Source: Larix kaempferi (Eukaryota; Streptophyta; Pinopsida; Pinales; Pinaceae). From it: a stretch of DNA of 64,000 nt. Below are positions 56,870 to 64,000 of the stretch, one piece after another (the first letter of the stretch is position 1; every line of letters starts with the position of its first letter). The notes beneath the pieces are model-generated. The model had not been told where the DNA came from and did no database searches. It worked only from the letters and a program-made list of their open reading frames with translations. A program made the translations under genes and the position numbers. The stretch is from the NCBI GenBank assembly GCA_027924585.1, contig BSBM01000643.1, positions 18,028,501 through 18,092,500 of the forward strand, read 5' to 3'.

Positions 56870-57303
56870 CGTAGCACCAGAATATATGCAAATCACAAAA
56901 AAAAACCAACAATGGAAGCAATCTTGAAGATCCAAAGCAGAATCAAGAATCTTCACCACTTCATCTCAGATCTCCAACTTCACCAGCGATCACAGGGGTA
57001 TCCGATCCAAAGAATTACGACCCTCATCTCTGTCATTCCAGCGTATACTTCCTCAGCCAAATCCAGAATGAATGCAGGCCAGTCGATTAGTAGAGAATCG
57101 CTTCTGCAAACCAACCGCGAGCCCAATGCAGGTGTCTTCAGCTCAATCAACAATGGTGGGCAGCTGATAATCCTCCTCGAAGACACCCAAAACCTCTGTG
57201 TAATCCCAGTCTTGGTTGAACGTACACCTTCCTACTATCATTCTTGCAGTGTTTCTTGCTCCGACCTCCCCCATTGGATCAAAAACCCAAATCTAACTAA
57301 CTG
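56870..57303 (-). other. LINE H 5' untranslated region
   Basis: About 430 bp upstream of ORF1 should hold the internal promoter of the LINE. No specific motif is recognised. The 5' end adjoins the right target copy at 57304. Confidence 0.65.
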
Positions 57304-57640
57304 ATAACATGTGGTTTCTATAAATTGAGACAATATAAAATCCTACAATCTACAAAGTTGATTTTGTCTAGAACATTAAATTATAAACTTTAATGATTTG
57401 TCATAAATATAATGATTTGTCATAAATAAAAGAGTCATGTATTTTTATAAAATATATATCTACATAAATTTAATGCAATGCAACACAATATTTTTTAAAA
57501 TATGTATAAAATGCATCCACCTTTTTATAAAATGTCATGGTTTGCATTTAAAAATTAAAACTTCACAACGAAAAAAATATATATTCTCCCCTTGATTTTA
57601 AAGTTAGCTTATATTCAAATGGTATCAAGTAAGTATATAT
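57304..57640. repeat. repeat R3 (decayed), right of LINE
   Basis: After the target copy the sequence follows R1 from about 16786: ACAATATAAAATCCTACAATC, then CTACATAAATTTAATGCAATG and TATGTATAAAATGCATCCACC, with many changes. Similarity is lost near 57640 in a TATATA run. This is the oldest of the three R copies by appearance. Confidence 0.75.
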
Positions 57641-57837
57641 ATCTATATATATATAAGTTAATGATTCCATTATAGTTAACAGGAAATTAAATTTTAACCA
57701 TTGAGATATGAATTTATTGGTAACGAAATGTAGTTGCATCTTTGCAAAGTGGGTTTCCTTCTTAATGAATATCTTGCAAAGTTGTTTTCCTTCTTAATGA
57801 ATATCTTATAAAATTATAAATATGATACTTCAAATGA

Positions 57838-58329
57838 TTAGCTCATAAAAAATATATTTAGTGAATGAAGGGAACAACTACTTATTGATGCAAAGTGGGT
57901 GACATTGCGATGGTGAGTCTCATCAATTTTGATTACCATAACCACTTCTCTAAGAGTTGAATCCTTGGGAAGCCTCAAGTTATCTCTAACTATGGTAGGG
58001 GATGACACATTTAGAAGGTGAGCATTATCCACCCTATAGTAGAACTTTAAATGCTATATGGCATAGTGTATACACCATTGGATCAAAGTTGCTTGAGATC
58101 CAAAAACATCCACATCACCCCAGATGACATTTAATTTGCTCAGTAGGGTGGATAGTGATCGACCGTTTGGAATGCTTCGTACACTGTCATTCTTCCACAC
58201 ATCCAATATTGATAAACATGCTCCTTTATTCACTTCGGGATGCATAGTAGTCTGGAACAGAGCCGACTGAGACATTAGTCTTGTGTAGAGTAGAGCACAA
58301 TAGAGAAATGTGTGACAGTAGCGTTTCAC
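57838..58329 (-). other. protein-like remnant, unknown
   Basis: Two minus-strand frames, 58329-58054 and 58032-57838, are in the same frame, separated by one stop and a few codons. Together they give about 160 residues with non-repetitive composition (for example LSTLLSKLNVIWGDVDVFGS and NLRLPKDSTLREVVMVIKID). The upstream part (58262-58329) runs into the tandem array and is not trusted. It could be a decayed host exon or element protein. No family recognised. Confidence 0.3.
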
Positions 58330-58523
58330 ACATTAGAGTGTGACAGAGAAGACTGTGACAATAACATTCCATAGGGTAGAGCGTGATAGATTAGTGTGTG
58401 ACATTAGTCTTGTGCAAAGAAAAGAGGAACAAAGCAGAGTGTGACAATAGTCTTCTGTAGAGCAGATCACAACAGGGCATAGTGTGACAATAGAGAGGAT
58501 TGTCTTGCATAGAGTAGATTTTC
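58262..58523. repeat. degenerate tandem array, left part
   Basis: Motifs AGAGTGTGACAATAGTCTT and GTAGAGCAGATC recur irregularly. The same motifs continue at 60420, after the insertion of solo LTR J2. Confidence 0.8.
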
Positions 58524-60419
58524 TGTAATATCCCTGATTTGATCTCAAGGAATATTATATCAAATTCAAAATTTTAAAACATAAACTAGCACAAGTTAAT
58601 ACGAGTTATCAAAACCAGTAAAAAAAAACTAGAATTGTTCACTGTAAAGCCCACCTGGAACTTGAGATTTGCACTTTGTTGGATCTGCCAAATAGATGGG
58701 GAAGTGTGGAGAAGCAAAATTATCAGTGTCAGGGCCAGCGTCAAAGTCCTATTCACAAGGTACTGGGTCCATTTATGGTTTCAGATTTAGTAGACACTGA
58801 TTCCTACCCCAAAGCTTCCTGGGCACACCAACATATCCATATTGAACTTATTTAATTACACTTGAACGTAACCAATGGTGAATAGAAGTCATTAACCCCC
58901 TGATTAGATGATGGACAAGAGTTCCTAATATTTTGGGAGGTTTTAGCTGAGTTTGGAGGCAAAAGAAGGAAGGGCACTAGATTGGATTGCTTAGCTAGTA
59001 GTTTTCCAGGCTCTCCCAAACAGGATGAGAGGGATACGAATTCTCAGGGAAATACTTGGAGGGTCATCATCACATTCTTAAGGATCCAACATGACTGATA
59101 GAACATAAAATTATCACTCATAAATTTTTTATAGCTGTTACTGCAAAACTGGTCGGAAAATAATGTCTAAAGAACTAGTCTTGACAAAATTGCACTCAAA
59201 CAACCACTAAGGATTTCTAATTCTTCTTATGAAACATAGTATGGATCAGAACTAAACATATGAACAACAACAAGCTGAAATTAAGAATTCTGAGGAGCAA
59301 TTGAATGTATTTTACTCTTTAGACTTCTCAGGGATTCTATATTACATAAATTTCTTACGACATGAAATGTGGAAGACCTTAAGAAGGAGAGAAGAGTACA
59401 TATCTGCAATAAGATGACTATAGAGAAGATGGATTCTCATGAAAGGCACACCATGTCTAAATTACTGCTCATAGGGGGTACATTCACCAACTGAAACTTT
59501 TCCTCTGAGTGGATCTCCTCTAGAATCTCTCTCTAATTGATCTGACACTCAAAATCTCTTCTTGATAGCTTGGATTCTTCAATGGTGGCTGATACTGGGA
59601 TGTAAATCAGACTCCCATAGCTCTGTATCATACTATGAACAAACTGGAACACTCACATTGCATTGGGGCACATCTCCCAATCTTGGTTGAGGCACATCAC
59701 TCAACCTTGAGAAGCAAAAGCTCTCAGACAAAAAATGAATTTGCCAAAATATGTGAGAGGAGCACACTATCCTTATTTAATAGGTTGAGTTAGCTTCATG
59801 AGCAAGTAATTGGAACGTGTGAGGATGCGGGTTCCTTCCTTAGGAGAATTAGAAACATCTTCTTGCTTTGTACAACTTCCTTACTTTGTGATCTCTTCTG
59901 CTTTTAGCAACTACAGCTTCCTTACCTTTTCTAGACGTTTACTGCTTTGTGATCTATTTTGATGTTGGAAAATGTGCCCTCCTTAGATTTTTGGATGTTT
60001 CCTTCTTTTCAAACTTGGTTCTTCCTGCACTTTCCTTCTTTGTCCACTTTCCTGCTTTGTGCTTTGTCTGCTTTTCACTGCTTTTGTTAGTTTCCTCTTT
60101 CTTTGTTGTCACCTTGCTTTTAGTTTCCTTGTTGTTGTTTCTATCTTTTTCCAACTGAGTTGATGTGGTCCACCTTACCCTCATATGCCCTCCTAAGCAT
60201 GTGAACATTATCACTTTGCCAAAATTTAAAATATAATGATAATTAAACTATTACAAAAATGCTTCAAATATTAAATATTACTAAATTTTAATACTATAGG
60301 CTTGTATCAAAATTTATCCCAAGAATTAAAATTTTCCAATCTCTAATTTTCTTCCTAGACCCTTAGGGATTGAAGGGTCCAAGACTTGACCATGTGGCTC
60401 CTAAGGAAGGGACATGACA
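58524..60419 (-). mobile_element. J2: solo LTR, family J, inverted relative to J1
   Basis: On the minus strand it starts TGTCATGTCCC and ends GGGATATTACA, 1896 bp against 1893 bp for J1. Flanking pentamers TTTTC (58519-58523) and TTGTC (60420-60424) differ at one base and may be a mutated target duplication. The same tandem array lies on both sides, so this is an insertion. No internal region is present. The open frame at 59949-60158 is the pyrimidine-rich part of the LTR, not a gene. Confidence 0.82.
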
Positions 60420-60670
60420 TTGTCATAGAGTAGAATTCATGGAAGTCTTGCACATAGTAGAGCGTGACAAAGTAGAGTGTGACAATAGTCTTGAGCAGAG
60501 CAGATCGTGACAGAGCAAAGTGTGATTGTAAAGAAGATTGTCTTATGCAAATTAGAGTGCGATAGAGTAGAGTGTGACAGTAATCTTGTGCATAATAGAG
60601 TGTGATGGAGAAGCATGTGAAAAGAGTGATCATTGTTTTCACATAGTAGAACACAACAGAGTAAAGTGTG
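60420..60670. repeat. degenerate tandem array, right part
   Basis: It continues the motifs AGAGTGTGACAATAGTCTTG, GAGCAGATCGTGACAGAG and GATTGTCTTATGCA found before J2. The period is irregular, roughly 35-75 bp. Confidence 0.8.
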
Positions 60671-63376
60671 TTAGTTAAGTTGCCGCACAACATCAACATA
60701 GAAGGAAGATTAGATTTCTGTAGTACAACATAGGAAGGTACATTGGTGCAAAGAAGTTAAATTTTCATTGCTCTGCAAGAAGGTACATTGGTTTATAGAA
60801 GTTAGAATTGTTTTGTAGCACAAAAGGAAAACTAGTGCACATGAGTCAGATGTGTTTTGTGAAGTGCAACGTGCAATAGGAAAGTTGTTGTAGAAGAAAT
60901 ACTTGATGTAAGCAATAACGCAGTATTGAATTGAGCGAAAAATACATATAACGTTACAATAAGTGCACAGATAATGTTATAGGGGCACAAGAAGGTTACT
61001 AGATCTAAAGAATAACATATTCATATAAAGTAGGTGCGTTCCTACACAATATTTGTTGAGTTGGCGCTCAACCATGGGTATTGGTGTCTCCAGCAAGTTG
61101 GCTCTTGCAACATTGTAAATGTTAACGCAAAAAAAGTGACCACACACCAAAAAACATGTTATGGACCCTTATTCCCAAAGAATAAAATCATTTGTGCATA
61201 AAAACCCAAGAAACCCATTTATCCTAAGTTCTAAACCCCCTTTGGACAACCTCTACCAAAATAGGGAATCTCCCCTAAAAAGGAGGTGTCCACCAAAATA
61301 GGGGGGTTGTCCCGACAAATACAAACTCCTGCCTTAATTCAAAAGTTACCGGTGTTCAAATTCAAAAAAGGAAAAAAACACAAGTGGTGTTAGGGATTCG
61401 AAACCCTAAACCACATGATATAAGTGACATTTTTCCACCATTTTACAGGAACATGATTAAAAAACCTACCATTCGAACCTCTTCCATCTTTGGTACCATT
61501 TTTACCATTCCCTTTCCTCCATTATTCCATTAGCATAGACCTCCACCATCAATATGCCACTCTGCAAACCCCCTTGGATGGTTGAGCATCTTTGGTTCCC
61601 TGTTACCATTCGGGTTGATACACTGCATCTGGTTGAATTCGGTGGCCATTCGAAGGATGGATCCATCAACAGAGGATTGTTAGCTTCTCGGCCAAAAGGG
61701 CCCATATGCCCAAAAAGGTAATTTTGTAACTCCATTTATTTATAAATAATGAAAAATGATTCTTTTGTAGACCTGTTTTATTAATGTGAATGAAAGGAAT
61801 TTTACGTGTGTGTTTCGGTTTTCACTACAGTAGATGTTGTTTTAGATTAATAGTTACTTTTTTACCATTGATATTTACGACTGATTTTTTTCATGCTAGT
61901 ATTTGTATTTACGGCTCATCAGCCATCCTACCTTAGTTTGTATTCATATTTACATAGTTTGGTTCATAGTTTATTGATTTTTACCGGGTTTTACTGCACA
62001 TCCTTCACACACAAAATCGTGAGAGACACCCTCTTGCATGTTCTCTACCTCGACTTTCTCAAGCCAATAGAAATCCCATTTTCACCCGTTGGAGTGTGAA
62101 GACACATACAACAGAACTAGCGACCATACTGGGTCGATCCCTACAGATCCCCGGTTGATTTTTTATCTTTGTTCAAGAGTTTGTTTTACTGTATATTTTT
62201 TGCTTGTTATATCTCTTATTTTGAGTGTTTTTTAGTATGTTAGACCCCTAGCTAACTTTTGGCCCGCAAAACTGGCCTAGTCAAACCCTCAGACCCCCTT
62301 CTTAGCCTTTGTTTGAGTTGTTTTCATTTTTTTTGAAACCAGTACTAGAGTGGCAACTTTCTTCTAGTTAAGTGCATCCTACGACGCCCTTGTTTCCCAG
62401 TTAAGTGCACTCCAGAGTGCTCCTTTCTCCCTAAAAGGTGCGCTCTAGAACTGTTGCACTTTGTTTTGGTTGCGCTCCTATTTTTGCAGAGTGTGCACCC
62501 CAGAACGCTTCTGTCCCTTAAACAAAAGCACCCTAAGACTGACTTATAACCCTCCGAGCCCTCTGTTTGTCCCATTTCATGATTTGGATTGACTTTTTAG
62601 TTGCAGATTCGATCAATTGCAACACCTTTTTTACTATCTCTGCTTGTTGATTTTAGCATGATTAGTCGCTCTTATTATATCCTAGCAGTATCTTTCAGTT
62701 TGAAATAAAATAATTTCAGTTTAGTTTCTTTCAAGTTATCAGTATTGTTTATTTCTTGCTCATCTAGCATAGTTATACATGCCACTCCTACACCCACTCA
62801 CATTCTAAAGACCAAAGTGAGACCATTTTTTTTTAATCAAACAAACATTTAACCCCACTTGGGGACCGAAAATAATCTTATAGCTAGGTAGGGAACTGGG
62901 GGTAGACATCCAAATAACCCCGCTTTGCCACTTTACATATGAAACTTAGCAGTTGTCTCTTAGGGAACCAAAAATCCCCTAATACTTTTTGGCATGGTTA
63001 AAAGTCGATTGGTGGGAAAGTCCTCTCCCATAGGAGGGAAAGTCTTGATACTAGTTCCAGAAGTCTAGGTGGAATGCCGCTCTCCACTTAGTTCTGAAGG
63101 ACACCTGCTCATAGTCCTCGCTGCATTACCAGGCCCCCATTCCAAGGGTGTAGCGACCAAAGGGCATAAACGATGAATTTCCTTTCTAGACCTATCATGA
63201 ACGGGGTAGCCTAGTTCCCCTTCTTCTAGGGATATTTTACTTGGGATCCCTCTCGGTAGAGGGATATGCATTACCCATTTGGGTCTCCATTTTGTATTCT
63301 CTAACTGCAGATTTCATCACCCTACAAGGGATACGATTTGAGTGAGCTTCCATATCTTTTAGTTAGGAATTTGCAT
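60671..63376. other. unassigned region, possibly internal part of an LTR element on the minus strand
   Basis: No protein domain is recognised. Short repeats include GAAGGTACATTGGT (near 60730 and 60780) and a degenerate GTGCACTCCAGAGTGCTCC-like motif five or six times over 62350-62520. Minus-strand frames at 61502-61735 and 63065-63271 are open but without motifs. If the site at 63377 is a real primer site, the sequence to its left is the leader and body of an element oriented on the minus strand. Confidence 0.35.
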
Positions 63377-63388
63377 GCTCTGATACCA
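63377..63388 (-). promoter_or_regulatory. candidate primer binding site on the minus strand
   Basis: GCTCTGATACCA here is the exact reverse complement of TGGTATCAGAGC, the 12-mer used by elements B and G. An exact chance match in 64 kb is unlikely. The bases where the LTR should end (minus strand ...ACCTGAA) do not show the usual CA, so the LTR boundary is not confirmed. Confidence 0.4.
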
Positions 63389-64000
63389 TTCAGGTTACTG
63401 AGTCTTTTCCATTTTTAGGTAGTGTTGCTTGTTAGAATTCTAGTCGTTCCTTGCTACTCACCTATTGTGACACGTCATCGTAGTAGAGTTTTAGAGTTTG
63501 TTGTTGGCCTGAGTGCCACTTTGTTGATATCTCTCCTTCTGCACACATGACATCAGTTGGATTTTTGAGCGTTTTATTTAACCGCCTCCGCACTCACAAC
63601 ATCAGTCATCATTCATCCCCCGAGATACTCTAGTAGATTGCGGGGGTAGTCCCCACAACACAATCCATTAGACCCCACTCGTCATGCTCCATTGAGACAC
63701 ACATATTCGTCGTTGGATCTTCATCGCAATGCCCCTTATTTCACATCTGATTATGAATCAGAGTCACATGTACCTACAACACCATCTATCCCCATGGAAG
63801 GCATGAACCCCAACCAGTTTTACAGAGGGATCGTTGGTGGTGGACACGCTAGCGACCCTATTGCCACTTCAACATTTATCCTGGCCGTGGGATCCACGTG
63901 ACCCTCTATCCATGTTTCCACAAGGCCTACCCCTAGCACCACTATGCACCGAACCACTACATCCATACCCATAGGTATTGGTCTCGTCCCGACAACCACA
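63389..64000. other. unassigned right edge of the window
   Basis: It may be the 5' LTR of a minus-strand element that starts beyond the window. A plus-strand frame at 63692-63901 (69 codons) has no recognisable motif. Nothing else is supported. Confidence 0.3.

Larger units (their letters stand above)
50700..57303 (-). mobile_element. element H: L1-type LINE (non-LTR retrotransposon), near full length
   Basis: A two-ORF LINE lies on the minus strand, flanked by a 16-bp target duplication ATAACATGTGGTTTCT (50684-50699 and 57304-57319). An interrupted poly(A) tail appears as T-runs at 50700-50713. ORF1 has a DUF4283-like domain and a zinc knuckle. ORF2 has endonuclease, reverse transcriptase, zinc-binding and RNase H domains, the plant L1 layout. 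Long target duplication, poly(A) end and absence of LTRs fit target-primed reverse transcription. Only two stops were found in ORF2, so it is rather young. The duplicated site is repeat R, making this the third R copy hit. Confidence 0.95.

Noticed and set aside
59949-60214. Hydrophobic (plus) and Lys-rich (minus) frames
   Set aside because: They translate the pyrimidine/purine-rich stretch of the J2 LTR, with a similar run in J1.

Overview
The window looks like a transposon-dominated stretch of nuclear DNA from a seed plant with a large genome. A gymnosperm is plausible but not proven. It is AT-rich, almost everything recognisable is a retrotransposon, and the initiator-tRNA-Met primer site (TGGTATCAGAGC) and chromovirus/copia lineages are those usual in plants. 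No clearly intact host gene was found. Best guesses for host sequence are a short minus-strand exon-like region around 47.4-48.1 kb and unexplained open frames at 42.5-43.1 kb and 57.8-58.3 kb.

Layout. An unclassified AT-rich repeat, here called R, forms the scaffold. R1 spans 1096-18827, R2 spans 22412-42383, and a decayed R3 flanks the LINE at about 50590-57640. R1 is split by element A (gypsy chromovirus, Tekay-like, 1496-16476). A in turn carries copia element B (2912-9135) inside its gag and a 1.4-kb solo LTR, I (14134-15553), inside its 3' LTR. R2 is split by K (solo LTR-like, 3.9 kb, 23174-27103, with a 57-bp minisatellite) and by F (gypsy chromovirus, Reina-like, 27893-41226). F carries G, a very young copia element (31229-38468), inside its reverse transcriptase. 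R3 is split by H, a 6.6-kb L1-type LINE on the minus strand (50700-57303). Between R1 and R2 lies J1, a truncated LTR element (18828-21378). Its LTR family recurs inverted as solo LTR J2 (58524-60419) inside a degenerate tandem array.

Element borders rest on target-site duplications read directly: ACCAT (A), CCCAA (B), GCTGC (I), GCATC (K), ATCGA (F), GCCAT (G) and a 16-bp duplication for the LINE. The uninterrupted counterpart in the other R copy gives the pre-insertion sequence for A, K and F.

LTR pairs give relative ages by eye: about 24 differences in 458 bp for B, about 14 in 375 for F, and none seen in 648 for G. All coding regions except perhaps F gag and the LINE ORF1 carry premature stops or frameshifts. 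Many of the stops are CAG-to-TAG changes. G is the most notable object: it inserted very recently, yet it lacks most of gag-pol, including the YVDD catalytic box. It must therefore have been moved by enzymes supplied in trans.
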